A stretch of 64,000 bases of DNA from Rhea pennata (taxonomy: Eukaryota; Chordata; Aves; Rheiformes; Rheidae): NCBI RefSeq assembly GCF_028389875.1, contig NC_084677.1, forward strand, positions 10,458,017 through 10,522,016. Direction: 5' to 3'. Positions within the stretch are counted from its first letter, which is position 1. The number at the start of each line of letters is the position of its first letter. Below, in pieces: positions 27,641 through 41,400 of the stretch. The notes below the pieces were generated by a model, which worked only from the letters and a program-made list of their open reading frames with translations, did no database searches and had not been told where the DNA came from. The translations under genes were made by a program, and so were the position numbers.

Positions 27641-30600
27641 TGGGCTCGTTCTTGCTGCCTTTGGTTGCATCTTCTAATCCATCACTTCCCCGTTTCGTGC
27701 AGTCCTTCTGAAAAACGGGGGGAAAGCAGTGTTTTAACACACTCAGACAACCTGGAAAAGGAAACCACCCGCTACGCTGCGAGGACCGCGCTCGCTGCAG
27801 CAGCTCGCCGGGTCCACGCGGTTGTCCCGCCGTCCTGCAGCACCCGAAAGCCTTCAGCACTGAGCAGCAGTCGGCATTACGGATGCTCTCGCATGTCCCC
27901 TTTCTGTGGTCAAGCTTGTAACTGGAAATAACCTTCAGATTTGTTAAGATACTGTATAAAGTCATTTTTTTAGATGTTTGCCCTGGTAAGGGCACACAGA
28001 AAAGGGAAGGAGAAGAGGTACGAGAGTTGTGAAGTTTTACAGCCCTGCTCCAGTTGCAGCTGGTGCCTTCAGCCAGCATTGAACGAATCATCTGGGAACA
28101 CGGTCAATGCGCTATCCACTTTCTAGTCTTAGGTACAGATTTACATTTTAAATATTTTCTGGGACAACAGTTTGGTCGAGCCCTGTTTATTTAGGGGCAA
28201 GATTCAGGAAGTAGTAATTTGGGGTAACACAAAGCATTCAGTATAGCAAAACGCCCAGACTTGCTGCAGAGACAAAAGCTCATTCAATCAACTCTCACGT
28301 ATTTAATTTTCTCTGCAGTTTATAAAACCCTTTGAGAACACTCCCCCTCTTCCCTTAGGACTTCCACACATTAATGTGAAACTAGACAGCCCAAGGGAAA
28401 GGCTAGCGATGTATCAGACTACTAAAAATAAAGGAATTCAGACTATTAAAACATAACTGCAAGACTTTTCCCTTCTTAGCTGCATGCAGCTCCTCGATAA
28501 AGCTCACGTAATAGGCAATCATCACCAAACCATGGAACAAAATGCTCGAGCACATTAGCTTACCCCCAAAGCACGTAAGTTTATGCTTACCAAGAGAGCA
28601 AAGAACCCAAATAACTAATCCCAGCCCATTTCTGACAGATGCAATCTCCGGAGCATCTTGTCCACTTGATGTGGCCGGCGTGAAGGCTGCATGTGCCACC
28701 AGTGCAGCCCGGGACCATGCCACGGAGCAGCTGGCCACCAGTTTTGGCACAGCTCCGGGGCAGCAAGAGGACACGCGTGCCATGCGTGTCGTGCATGCAG
28801 GAGCTCTCCTCAACGTGCTGTGATGCTACTTTTACTGACGTTGTCTCGTGCTCCTCTCTCTCAGGCTCTGTCGATTTTTGGCAACGTGTATTTATGTGAC
28901 CACCCCATTTCTGCAAAACAAGGTAGACTGTGGAGACCTTGTGCCTCCAAGGACAGCCCTGGGGGCAAGCATCTGCTTTGTAGGTTTTCTTCCCCCATGC
29001 TTAAGCAAAGCACATCACAGGTCTCATGTTAGCTTCCGTGAGAGCACAGAGCTCATGCAGCTGCCCGTGGAAGAGTATTAATGGCAACACTAGTGACTGC
29101 TAACCTCCCCACCACCACCACCCCCCACCTCATCTGAGCCTTCGCTTGCAACAGCAACAGACTGGCCTCCTCCCGTGCTTGTTTGCCCAGGGCTCCCCTG
29201 GGGTGCCCTCTCCTCAGTGACTTTTTGATGAGACTAACCAGAAGGAAAGCCAAAGAACAGAGAGATTTGCCACCATCTTCACTGTGGGACAGAAGAGGTG
29301 TTTTACTACCTGCAGTATTCTCTTCAACTCGCAGAGAGGCAGATGAGAGCTGAAAGCCATCATCCACAGAGGAGACACTCGGAAAGAGGGACGTCAGCAG
29401 AGGCTGGAACAGCCCTCGGGTAACCTCTGTCCCCATCCCTGAAGCTTTGTGCTCTTTCTCCAGCTGTGCTGGAGAATAGCTAAGAACCAGGTGCACACGA
29501 GCAGCTGTTTGCGGCCACAAGAAATATGGGTGCTCCTCTGGTGAGGTGCCGTTCAGAAGATGACAGCCTGTGACCAAAGTAACAAGGGCAAACTCCTACC
29601 TATGTTTACTCTCAGCCCCATCAACTAGGTGATGGTCCAGCCATGAGGTCACCAAGGCCTTTCGATACCCTGTAGCCGAGGACACACCGCACTCTGCCTT
29701 GGAGTGGGTGTATGTGCTGCTCCTCTCCCCCAGTGAGCTGCCTTCCTGATGCAAAGAGGAGAGCACATCTCTTGGAGGAAACCAGAGGCACTTGAATCAT
29801 ACATTACTTGGCCAAATCCCCGTCATCACCCAGTGCTGAAGACTTTCTGTTAAACACGTGTTCAAAGACGACATGCTCTAAAATATCTGAGAAGAGCAGA
29901 CGGGTGAAGAACAGTCACTGCAGCTCGTGGTTCCCCCTGGGTTTTGTCATTGCCCTCTCCCATCCAATCATGTTATGCCCCACGTTCAGAGCTTTTTGAT
30001 GCTTCAGGTTGGCTTTGAGAAGAACTTTGCTCCTACACTTCTTACCTTGTGATTTCCTCCTCCACGATGGTGAGGTCACTGCACCAAATTTAGCTGTCAC
30101 ATGTATTATGTGAAGGTCTGTGTCCAAGCACAGAGGGGAATGAAATACCCACAACCCAACCCAAACCGAAGCAGGCTGCTGTCTGCAGGTGTCCCACGGG
30201 GTCCCTGGCTACAGAACAAGCAAACAAATCCGCACTCTGTGGTACAGACCAGCGGGGGCTCAACCGAAAAGCCCTGGGGCGGGCAGAGGGCTCCCACCTC
30301 TGCTGATGCTGGAGGAGAAGAGCCGTGCGCAGCGGGTGCAAAAGGCCACGGGTTGTTATAAAGCAATTACACAGGTGAGCTAGGGAGCAGGACAAGGCCA
30401 GAGCCCTGGGGCCTTCCTCCCACCTCTTGGGTTTGACTGCCAAAGCCCTGACACGGCAGCGGAGGCAACCCAGGGCCTGAGGCTTTCCATCATAACATGG
30501 ATAAACACTGCTGAAGGCAGGGCAGATGCTTCTTTCTCCAAAATGCAGATACAGAAAAACAATAAATTCGCGGGTCAGGCCCAGCTCCCTTCAAGCTGAT

Positions 30601-31012
30601 GTCCTTTTCATTTACTTTCTGAATAGGCTGTAAACAAGATGCAAACTATCACACAGTCACGGTAACACTGATAAACTGAGCAACAAAAAAAATTATATGG
30701 GGCCCAATCTTGCAAAGAACAGACCCACAGCCCAGCACAAAGCCTTTTTCACATCAGATTCCCAGCACTTTGGGTGTATTGTGCATGGGAGCTACCCACG
30801 GGAAGGACAACGCATTTGAACCTCTTCTGGGACAAATCCGCAGCAGCCCACCTCCCCGACTGCTCTCCACTGGTTCATCTGTGGTGAGCAAGAAGGGGGT
30901 CACCACCGAGCTGCATCCTTCCTTGTGCCATAAACGTAACCAACTGAGCTCGACACACAGATGAATTGGGCTACCAGGCATCACCTCAGTATACATGGCA
31001 CAATTAAATAGA
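27641..31012. other. SYT17-CLEC19A intergenic region
   Basis: About 3.4 kb separates the CLEC19A promoter island from the SYT17 polyadenylation signal. No exon, RNA gene or clear repeat is recognised. A short CCA/C-rich simple repeat lies near 29107-29128. Confidence 0.55.
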
Positions 31013-31018
31013 TTTATT
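31013..31018 (-). promoter_or_regulatory. SYT17: SYT17 polyadenylation signal
   Basis: TTTATT on the plus strand is AATAAA on the sense strand, in an AT-rich stretch. The sequence after it on the sense strand includes tgtatactgaggtgatg, a GT-rich downstream element. It is the first convincing signal after the stop codon. Confidence 0.6.
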
Positions 31019-31828
31019 TTCAATAAATATACCACCTGCATCATATCAGACAACACGCTATGAAAAAAATGTACAGAAGCAGACAGCTTGACCGTAGCTA
31101 CATTCACTTGGTGACTCGGAAAACTACCTTGGTTAACACACAAGACATGGAAAAAGCCGCTGCAGTCTGTCGGAAAATTAAAATTGCGGATTTTGGGTGT
31201 TCCTCACTGCAGAAGTCCCCACAGCGGGTCTCTTCTGTCCGCCGTAGGCTTTATGTAGGCTTTAAAAGCCACGGGCTGGCTTTCCCCGTACAAATGTTAT
31301 CGGCAACGTTTGCTCTATCGTGACGGTATCTACTCGACACACACAGGCTGCTACGCGGAGCGGCGGCCGCTGCGCGGCTGCATCGGCGCGAGCGTACAGC
31401 CACGCGCGCCCCGGCGCGCGCACGCACGCGGACGCACTAACGGGGGCTAACTGTCACTAGCACAAGGACAAAACCAGCGTGGGAATCGACTTCACCACAG
31501 TCTACCGCTTAAAAAAATATCCTAGCCTAATCACCACGTTCACCAACGAGAGCACAAGGTACTGATATCTCCGAGAACACGAGCCGCGGCCGGGGACCGC
31601 TGGGGCCGCGGAGGCGGCTCCGAGCCCCGCCGCCAGCTCCGGGCCCCCGGCTGGCGCATCTCGGCCCCGGCCCGCTGGGGGACGAGACGGCGGCGGGGCT
31701 CCCGGCCCGGCCGGCCGCGGCGGCCCGGCAGCGGGTGCGTGCGAGGGCGCGGGGCGGGTCTTGCTCTTCTCGGGTGGTTCTTCCTCCTCCGCCCGCCGGG
31801 CCGGGCTCGGCGGCCGCCGGCGCCCTCC
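31019..31828 (-). other. SYT17: probable SYT17 3' UTR
   Basis: About 0.8 kb lies between the TGA and the first good AATAAA on the sense strand. The part near the stop is CpG-dense and the distal third is AT-rich, typical of a 3' end. A strong GC hairpin lies at 31403-31420. No coding similarity is seen. Confidence 0.6.
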
Positions 31829-32400
31829 TCATGTCACCTCCAGGGAGGCGGGGGAGACGCGGTCGCACTCCTGCCGGGAGCGCAGGCTGTGCCACTGCTC
31901 CACGGCCGTGCGGTGGGAGCCCAGCATCCGGCGCCAGTGGTTGGACTCGGGCGCGCCCGTGGCGTACTGCCCGATGACGATCCGGCCGATGAAGTCGTTG
32001 CTGCTCTTCACGTTGTGGCCGTACACTGGGGAGAGAAGAGACGGAGACGGATCAAGGCATGACCACCAGCCCGAGAGAGCCAAACCCACTGCGCTGGCAA
32101 ACGCCGCCCCGGAACGGCGCGCAAAACCCTCCCGAGAGCTGGTGTCCCTTCCCGCTCCCCCAGCACTGCCTCAACCCTCCGGGCAGATTTGCACGGGAAG
32201 GTACTCGTGGCCGCTGGGCAGGTCGGAGCCAAGACCTCAAAAGCCGAGCTGGGCCATCCCCCGTCCCCGCGGGGCTCGCCGCCGGCAGCGCCCGGGGAGC
32301 TCCAGCCCCCTCCCCAGACCAGCCCCACTTTCGGCAGCAGAGCGCCTTCGTGCCCACGCGGTCCGCGTGGCGACACGCGCTCGGGCGTCAGACACGGCAG
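31330..32400. promoter_or_regulatory. CpG-dense tract over SYT17 terminal exon
   Basis: This tract covers the proximal 3' UTR, the terminal exon and the start of the last intron. CpG is frequent throughout, particularly at 31360-31440 and 31570-31830. It may be compositional or contain an alternative or antisense promoter. Confidence 0.4.
31829..32025 (-). CDS. SYT17: SYT17 terminal exon (C2B loop 3 and C-terminus)
   Basis: The acceptor is ctccccag| with AG at 32027-32026. The exon completes a Val and encodes 64 codons from YGHNVKSSND to LEVT, with TGA at 31831-31829. Loop 3 reads VYGHN in place of the usual hydrophobic-D-x-D, and SSND keeps the last Asp. The end carries WRRML and VEQWHSLRSR, including the WHXL motif near the synaptotagmin C-terminus. 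The exon lies in a CpG-dense tract and is about 18 kb from the previous exon. Confidence 0.95.
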
Positions 32401-35400
32401 CCGGGTGGGCTGGTGACATTTGCAAAGTATTTCTAGAACAGATTTCGCAGAAGCTGAACCCGAGATGCCAGAATTGCTGGCGCATAACTTAGTATCTCAA
32501 AAACGTTAGCGAGACCTACTCGGTAGTTTGGGAAGAGTAAGACAAGCTGCACTGCACATTAAAATACGATTCAAATAAACAGGACCCGCAAAGCCACAAC
32601 TCGCTATCACAACGTTCAGCAAGAATAGGCGACGCAAAATTACCCTGTGTAAAGAAAAGGCTGAAATGTTTGTCTACACAAAGTACAAGCTCAGCAGGCA
32701 AACCAGCACAGATTTGGGTGAACGAACAGGGAATACTTCCCACTGCTTTCCTCCAAACGCAAACGTTAACGAACTGTTCTAACGACGACTGGTATCGTTC
32801 CCGACTCGCAGACCAGAATCACACACAGACCGTGCTGTCAGCAGGGCGTTTATAAAGCAGCAATCCTCCATAATCGTCTCTGCTGCTACTACAGTGAAAA
32901 GCCCAGGAAAGGAACCAAGGAGGGGACAGACTGAGCGCCGCAGCCTTGGTATTGGCCTCATCTCACAGAGCAAAAGAGTGCAGACAGCAACGAGCTGTAA
33001 TTATGGGCCCGATCCTGGGAAACGCTGAGCGCTCCCACCGGGCAGGAGCGAAAGCGCTTTGCGTTTTTCAAAATAAAGCCCCGTGCCGGCTCATTAGGAA
33101 GTTGAGCAAACAGGCTGCGCGAGCTGAAGCCAGCATATCCACAGGCACTGGCTCAAACACGAAGGATTAAAAAACCTTCTCATAAAGGGGAAGGATTTTT
33201 AAGAAGAAATGTCTGCAGGGGCTCCAAATCCCCTGAGCGACCCAGACGCAGGCTTGCAGAGCGAAAGCGGGTTCAAAGGGAAGGCAGGTCCCTGCCGCCA
33301 GCGCGGGAACCGGCCCTGGCGGCACAGGCGGCCGCGGAGCCCGCGCCGGCGCGGACTGCACCCGCCCCGGCAGCTCCGCCGCCGGGGGCTCGACCTCCCT
33401 TTTGGCCGGGGTCTTTTCCAAGGTTGCCTGTCTGCTATCGCAGCAATACATTCTACGATTGCTTAGTACTGTTTTAACGTGCTGCGTAAGCGTATCCCTG
33501 CCTTTCTCACCGTCTCAGCGGCGATACCTGCAGCAGGGCGCTGCGGCAGGCGCCTTCGCCCGGCAGCCTGCAGAGGTGCAAAGACGCCCAAGCGAGCTGC
33601 GAAGGTGCCCGCTCCTGCGGCGGGGGCTTGCGGGAGCCCTCCTCGCCGACCAGCTCAGCCAGCTCTCACCCTGCCCTGCTCTTGGCCACGCAGACAAACC
33701 TGCTGAAGCTTCCCCGTCATTCCCAATCCCAGATCCTTCCCAACCCTTCCTCCAACTTATAACGCACTTAAAAAATACAACATTAAAACTTGGAGCATTT
33801 CAAGACCATCTTTAAAGCAGTTAGAAACGAAGCTGCGGCACATCGTCGTGGCAGGAACCTGAGTGTGTCCCGTGGCCACCATCGTTCCTCTGGGGGCAGC
33901 GCCGCTCGCTCCCGCAGACGTACCTCCGAGGAAGTGCCAGCGCAAAGCGGACAGCTCTGCTCAGCTGGAATGGCCATCTTCTGAGGGTGCAGCGAGGAAT
34001 TTTAAGCCATCCATCTCTCAGCAGTACTCAGCCTGTCGTGGTTACTAACAAGCTCTCCTGCACGGCAATGGATCACCAAGGTAGCTGGCATGACTATGCT
34101 AAATGCCCTGCTATGACTTATTATCCTAAAGAAAAAGAATATTATGACCATAAACACATAAAAGTACCCCTAACCAAATGTCTCCTTAATTTTTTATATA
34201 GGTTTATTTTCTTTCTTCTTTTTTCCCCTCTTTATTTCAAGAAAGCAGGAAGATGAAGTCTAATCCTGGGAGACAATACCAAGTAATTCAAACCACAAAG
34301 TCCTAAAGGCCGTCAATTAATCACAGTTTAAATTAGCAGCAGCAAAGTATCCCAGGCATACAAATTCTTCAAAAATAATTCATGTCAGGATTGTAAAATA
34401 AGTAGACGTGTTAAATGTGGACACCAGTTATTATACTGTTGATCCAGTTATTTTCAATTCCTATGACTTAGAGTGCCTTGCTCAAAATCCTACCTTTTAA
34501 ATATTAAAGTCTTTTTTTCATTCTAATGGAACTGTTGGAATCCATAGGACTCATCTCTTCATCCCTGAAGATGAAGGACGTGAATGCTCATCTCATCCTG
34601 TCAGGTAATTACCGTGTTGATTCCTTTAGGGTATTAAATGTGCTAATTACACAAGCACTGTTGCTTCCGTCATTAACTAGTTTAGATAGCGCCAAGGCAG
34701 ACTTTTTGCTGAAGAACAAGGAAGAGATTTTCTGATGGGATCTCGAAGGCCAAATGTTTAATCGTGACTCTTGCAGACTGTAAGAGACGGTGCTATATTC
34801 CACCCCGTGTTTACAAACTTGCATCTTCACCACAGCAGCTACCTCACACGTCTTTGCGTGTCCAAAACCCAGATTCACTTAACAACTCACAAATCTTTAT
34901 AATTCCAGGGCATACCCTTCCCGGAGGCTAACCGCTTTATTCTACTCTTAAAATAGCCAGCATTTGCTGAGCAAATTTGTTAATGGTTCAGGTGCACGGA
35001 GCCGCTGTACGGACCTTACCCAGAAGAAGGTGCCTAAGTTCCAACTGTGAAAATAACCTTTTCTCTGATCACATTCAAGAACATTTTTCCCTGTTGTTGT
35101 CACTGGCTCTTCCAAGAACAGCTTAGGAAGAAAAACTGTTAAGAGTCCATAAACACAAGTGAGAAAAGCTGAAAGTAAAACCTGGGTCTTTGCTGGCTGC
35201 CTTTGCGTAGAGCAAACTGGGCCAGTGCTGGGTGTCGAGGGCTCCAGTCCCGGTGGTGCACAAAGGGGCTTCAGCTCTATCGACTGCACGCTCAACTGCT
35301 TTGCTTCCACTGCAGCTATTACTTCTTTTTATGGTCAAACACACGAGGAACCTTGAACATCGACTGACACAAGCTAGCCATCCTCTTTTATCACCCTATT

Positions 35401-38400
35401 TATACTCCATTCAGCATGCAGATGTACGCAGTCTGCTCAGAAGTCCAGTAGAAGTTGCTAACATCTCATTCCCTTTGCAAGCCCCCAAATGCACCGTGAT
35501 GTGCTCACAAGGACTCCTAGGTGCTCAGACACGATTAAAAAATGCAACTTTTCAAGACATAATGTCAGCTCCACATTACTGTTGGGGGGAACCCTGCTTT
35601 GGCGGGAAGGAGACCTGCTCACTAAAGTAAGCATCTGACCTGGGAACACCGGTGACAACGCAAACCCTGCAGATGTACAGGAAGGCACCCACCCCTGGGG
35701 CTGATGGCCTGTACTGCCAGCAGCCTGGCACACGCGCAGCCTTTGGGGAGGAGCAGTGCAGTGCAGTGCATGCTCTAGCTGCCGTCCCAGCTGCAGTGAA
35801 GTCAACTCCACATATGCTCGTGCCTTCAGCTTTGGGAGGAAAACAGCTCCAGCTCTTTCTTTTTTGCCTCCTACAAAAGGTAGAAGTAGGCAATTACTCA
35901 CCATCAAGATCTGTGCCCATGGAGAAGGCATCCACGGGCCCACGGTGGCCTTCTGCCTGACAGTGACTGAGTGCTACCACCAGGACTGACTCGGCAGAAG
36001 GCAGGGGACCACAGCAGGCATTTTTGTTGCACAGCAAAGACCTCTTAAACCAAAGTCTAGGCAGGGCTGGGAAATAAGAGCACCGCATCCCACCTCAGCA
36101 ATGTGGCCCCGCGACCGCCCTGGCCCGGCACCTCGGCTCCCAGGGCCGGTGGGTGAGCAACCAGGTGCTGCTCTATGCTTCCCGGCCAGGTTACACTACA
36201 AACAGACCCAGCAATATTACCCGACAGCTGAGCATCCCCTTCCCGTGCCTGAAAGGTGTTCAGAGTAGGTTTCAGATTAAATGAGCTCTTGGCCTCAAAA
36301 CCAGTAACTGCAAAACCCTTCAGAAGTACAAAATGAGGTAATTACCATTTGGGTTTCTCACACTGCCCCAGACTCTGGTTACGGGCTAGTAGCCACTGCT
36401 TTCCATTTTAGAAACCTATTTTCCTGACAGAAACTGCACACCTGATCTCATAAGCTCTTTTTTCCACCACTGCAGTAATTCACACAATAACAACATCCAT
36501 TTCCAGGCCAACATAGAGCAAAAAGCAATTAAGGAAGTAGAGGTCAAACCAATTCCTTCTGCAGCTGCTCTTTACCGAGAGCTGCTTTCGGAAACAGAAA
36601 GGCTTCTTTAAAAGAAAAAAAAAAACTCTTTATAATAGAAATGCTGAAATATAAATCAAAATTGGATTCACTTATGTCCATTAAAAGGGCTGAATTCTTG
36701 AGCATAAGGCAGTGATGTAAATGAAGTATTTGAATGTTATATATTTATTGATGCCTTCTTCCTAAATGTGTCACCCCTTGGGTGCACTGAACCCCTTGCT
36801 CTCTGCACTGACTGCACCACTGGGCTCCTGCCCATGGCAGGAGCAATTGCAATCTTGCTGCAGGGATCACGACTTCGAAGGACGCTGTCCTCTGCACACG
36901 GCTATCCTCAGAGCCGTTACAGCTCCCAGCTTAAGGGCTCCAAGCAGTCAGCAAAACAAACAGGTTCTCTGAGGAGCTGGTAAGGCAAGGTCCACCAAGC
37001 TCTTCTGCAGACCTGGCATGTGAGACACCATGGGACCTACCACTCCCAGATCCAATGCCCAACTCTGGCTGTAGCACCAGCATGAGCTATCCCTTCTCTC
37101 CCACCAACCTTGATCACACGCGATTGCTTGTAATCAGGTCAACAGCTCTGCCGGGTCACTATGTAATCTGGCACTCGCTTCTGACCCAAGAGTCTTCTGT
37201 GAAGTTGCATCGATCTGGGCACCTGATCCAACCCAGACTCCCTCTACCTTCCACTTTGCTTCTGCACTGAGGCATCCAAATCAAACACTTCTAAAGGGCG
37301 TGATTGCAAAACGTTCATAATTTATTACTTAAGTGCGACAGCACAGATTAAGCTGGTATTTAATTTATCCTTTGAATGAACACATTAGTAGCCCTGAAAT
37401 AACCAGGAAGAAGCACTGACTCACAGTATTTCCTTCAGCTAGCTTCAAGGCCATTAGTAGCACCACTGATGTGGACAGGCACAAGCCCCTGCAGAAGCCC
37501 CTTGGTCAGCCGGGGCCACAGAGCATCGGTGTCCCCTGAAAACCCCGCACCAGACCTGCCCGAGCAGCCGCTCAGCGGTTACGGCGGCACCGAGCATTAC
37601 GGAGCGCGTCCACGCAGGAGCTCTGCTGCCGCCTGCCGGCACGCGGCCCCTACCCACGGCACGCAGCGGTGCCCACAGCCCCCTCCGGCGCAGGGGCCCG
37701 AGACCAGGGCGGGCAGAGACATCGCCAGCTTACAGGAGTGACTGGGAACTCGGGCACAAATAATTTAACTCTTTCCCAGCACGGTTTCATCTGAGCTCTC
37801 ATTTAGGCTAGACGTCAAGCAGAACATCTTCACCCAGTTTATGCCAGTTAGCTTATTTACAGTATATGCCACCCATTTTCTTAACGAGCTTCCCCCAAAG
37901 TTTTGTTTAATGCAAGCTCCTAGTCTATTACATATTTTAAAAGGCCTGGAATAACTGACCACCACTCTGTGCAGATCACAGGCATGCAGCTCACACACGA
38001 CATCGCTCTACAGTGAACCAACCCGTGCGACTACCCAGCCAGCCCACAGATGCCCAGAGGTATTTCCTGGCAACCCTGAACACAGCCATAGGAACAAACT
38101 GCACCATAAAAGAAACACACCAAGAGCCAGAGAGACTGGCCTGATTCAGTCTAAATTCTAAATAGCAAAAATTCAACTTAATTTTCACAGCTGATTTAGA
38201 TGAGAATATTGGCTGCTTGCATCAACCATCAGGCTTGAAAATGGTTTAAAAAACAAAACAAACAAAAAATCCCTCTACTCATTATTTTATTTCTACCATT
38301 TCTGTTACCACAGCCTATAAATGTTTCATCTGATATTCGTAACCCACCAGATTAGATCCTGAATAAGTATCTATACAGTAAGTGGTTTTACCCCAAAAGC

Positions 38401-41400
38401 TTTCCAGTAGAAGGCACATCTCACCCTGCAATCCAGAGACATGCTTGCACCTCATGTGGGTACATTTTCTGCTAGTAAGTGCTCTGCTACGATTGCAAAG
38501 CCCCTAGAAACCTTCAGAAGCCAGAAACCTCCTGCAATCCTGCTGCAAGCTGTACCCAGAATCACCCTTGGATTACAGCCAAACCATAGGAAGGGGGGAA
38601 AATAAGCAAAGACTTGCCCAAGACGAGGGTAATCGAGTAGCAGAGTCTCCCTGAGAGTATAGGTCTCATGAGACCACTGGACCTGAAGCAAACTGCAATC
38701 CTGTTAGCATCGACCCATTAACGCTCGCTGGTCTTCTTCAGTCTAGTCTCGGGGCTGGAGAGGGACTCAAAGGGTGCCCTGTTTCACAGCCTCTTCTCGC
38801 ACAGCCCTGTAGCAGAGCACACAAGTGACATTTCATTCCCCATCCTTCGCTAGCAGGACCTGGGGTCCAGCCTTTGCTGAGCTGGCTGGTGAGCTGTGCC
38901 CGTCAGCAGTGGGCCTGGCAGATTAAACCAGTCTGAAAACTACCCCTGAACTGCTTGACATCAATACTAAAAAGCTATTTAGCACAAAGAGCATGCTATT
39001 AGGAACAGCCGACTGAAGGACTAATGATACGTGCTATGAAAGACACAGCTCTGCCCTTTGCTCCTTCAGTGAAGCCCGTAATATTCGGTAAAGACGACAG
39101 GAAAGCAGGGGGGAAGACATAGTGCTTTCACATTTATCAATCTAGTCTCCATCAGGCTCTGATCTGCATGTAAAATTCACTTCTCAGAATTTCTTTCATT
39201 AAGCTGCTCCCTGCAACATCTGCAAGCACTGAGCTGCAGATGGAGGTTTAATCACTGGAGCCAGCGACCGAGTCCACACTCACACACGGGGCCTGGCAGG
39301 GCAGGGAACGCCCAGGTTTCCACCATCCAGCTGCTGCTTCACATGTGGAAACCCCACCAAGTTAAGGAAACACTCCTTTTGGAAAACCATTTCTCCCCCC
39401 TCGCCCTCCCACAAGGGCAGCCCGGTGCTTTTGCTTGCACCACCTAAGGCAGCAGCCACCACTGCCCCTCTGGCAACGGTGCTTCAACAGTCTGCCTTCT
39501 GGGTCTGGCCTCAGGTGGGAAGAAGAGCAGGAACTCCTGCAGGAGAAAGCAAGGGCCCAGGGAGCAGGAGAAATGCAAATGAACAAGTTACTATCATTGA
39601 GGTTTCAAGGACACACAAGGATGACATGAAATTAGCTCATCAGGATAAACTGGAATAAGGGATCGGATGCATCAGCAGGGCTGTTGTGTTGGCCACGATA
39701 CTGAAAAGGAGAGGGTGCAGGTACATTGTTCACCTTCAGATTTTTTTTTTTTAATTTATACTTTAATCTTCTGCATCACGAGCCCAGATCCAGGAAAGCA
39801 CATGAATGACTTCATGCATATCTTATACACATCACTGGGACTTCCCATGCAGTCGAAGCCATTCACAGAAACAAATGCATTCCCACAACAGGACCTCAGC
39901 AGACAGCGGTCCCCTCCTCCCAGCTCCATCTCACCCCTTTCTCCTAAGTAAGCAAGCTCAAACCTCGCTCCGGGAAGTCCTCCATCGCCGCCGTGCCATG
40001 CCTGCGTACAGAACCGGCGCGCCGTCGGCCTCCGCTCCCAGCCGCCGCAGCGTTATTTGGGTCACACACCCCGGCCGGGTGCCAGGGCTCAGCCACGCGC
40101 AAAGGTAAGACCAGAGCCATCCCCCGGCCCAGAGAGGTCAAAATTATAGAAACACAGTGTGACAGTGACATTCGTCACGGGGAAAGGACTACGTGCACAG
40201 TGGAAGCGACTTCACGTGCTGTTGCTCCTCTGCGTGTATCAAAAACAAATGAGAATGGGGAAAAACAACGTACAAACTGCTGCTTGACATTCTCCCGGTA
40301 AGTGGCACTCCACAGCATTCACAACAGCAAATCAATTACATGAAGGCAATTTTTTCGCTGTGCCCAATCGTTTGTTTTCTAATTAAACAGATCTAATCAA
40401 ACTGGAACCATCACCTGGAGAAGTCAAGATATAAACAGAAATTAAAGCAACGACCAGGGAAATGCAGGGCTCCGCGCGGTGTGCGTGGCAAAGCTCCCGG
40501 CAGCAGCGGCCCAGCGGCACGCCGGGCACACCGGCCAGCCGGCGGGGTTATCAGCCGTGACATTTAAACCCACGACCGCGAGGAGTCTTTCACGCTGAAT
40601 ATTTAGAAAGGGAATACCTAAGCCATCGCAGGCAAGGGAATTATGTTATCAGTTTTATGTCCAAGAGCTGTGTTAGGAGTGTTGGAAACAAATTAAAGAG
40701 AAAAAAATCTGGTAGGATGAGGAAATATAAAAGTCATAGTTACACACGAATGGCCTTCAATGCCATCTGGTTTTCTGTAGCTTTGGAAGCAAATTGGACA
40801 ACGCAGAGACCCTCCAACACAGAACACCAGTGCCTACCCCAGCATCTAAAAATGAAGTCAGCCACGACTGTCGGAGAGGCAGACTCTGCCGTCACACTCG
40901 CACGTACCCTCCGGCAGACTTGGGACCATGGACAGGTGGTGCTTCATCTCAGGAGACTGCTTTGCCACCTAGCGTGGCTGTTGCCACAGTGGTTTTTTCC
41001 TCATTTGATACACAGAAGGGTTATGGTCTAGTAAGAAATGTCAACAATTTCTTTCACTGTGGCATGAAGAAAGCAAGATAAAACACCAAGGTAGAGGGCA
41101 TGACACTGTTTACATGAACGCACTTGGCAAAATCAGCAAGCACTGGTAATCAGCCTGGAGAGAGAAGAGTTGCTCGTTTCTTTAGGAGAGAAAGACTCCA
41201 GAGAAATTCCAGAGACCTACATGAAAATCAGTTTGTTATGTCTATAATGATGTACAGACTCTGATGCTGCAGACCTCTTATTAACAAATTTAGTCAAATT
41301 GAAGAGTCTAATTTTGCCTTCTAAGCAGGCAACAGATTGGCTCGGGAAGCGTAAATATCTTGTTGCTTTCAGAAGTATTAATACTGTTTCACTCCTCCTC

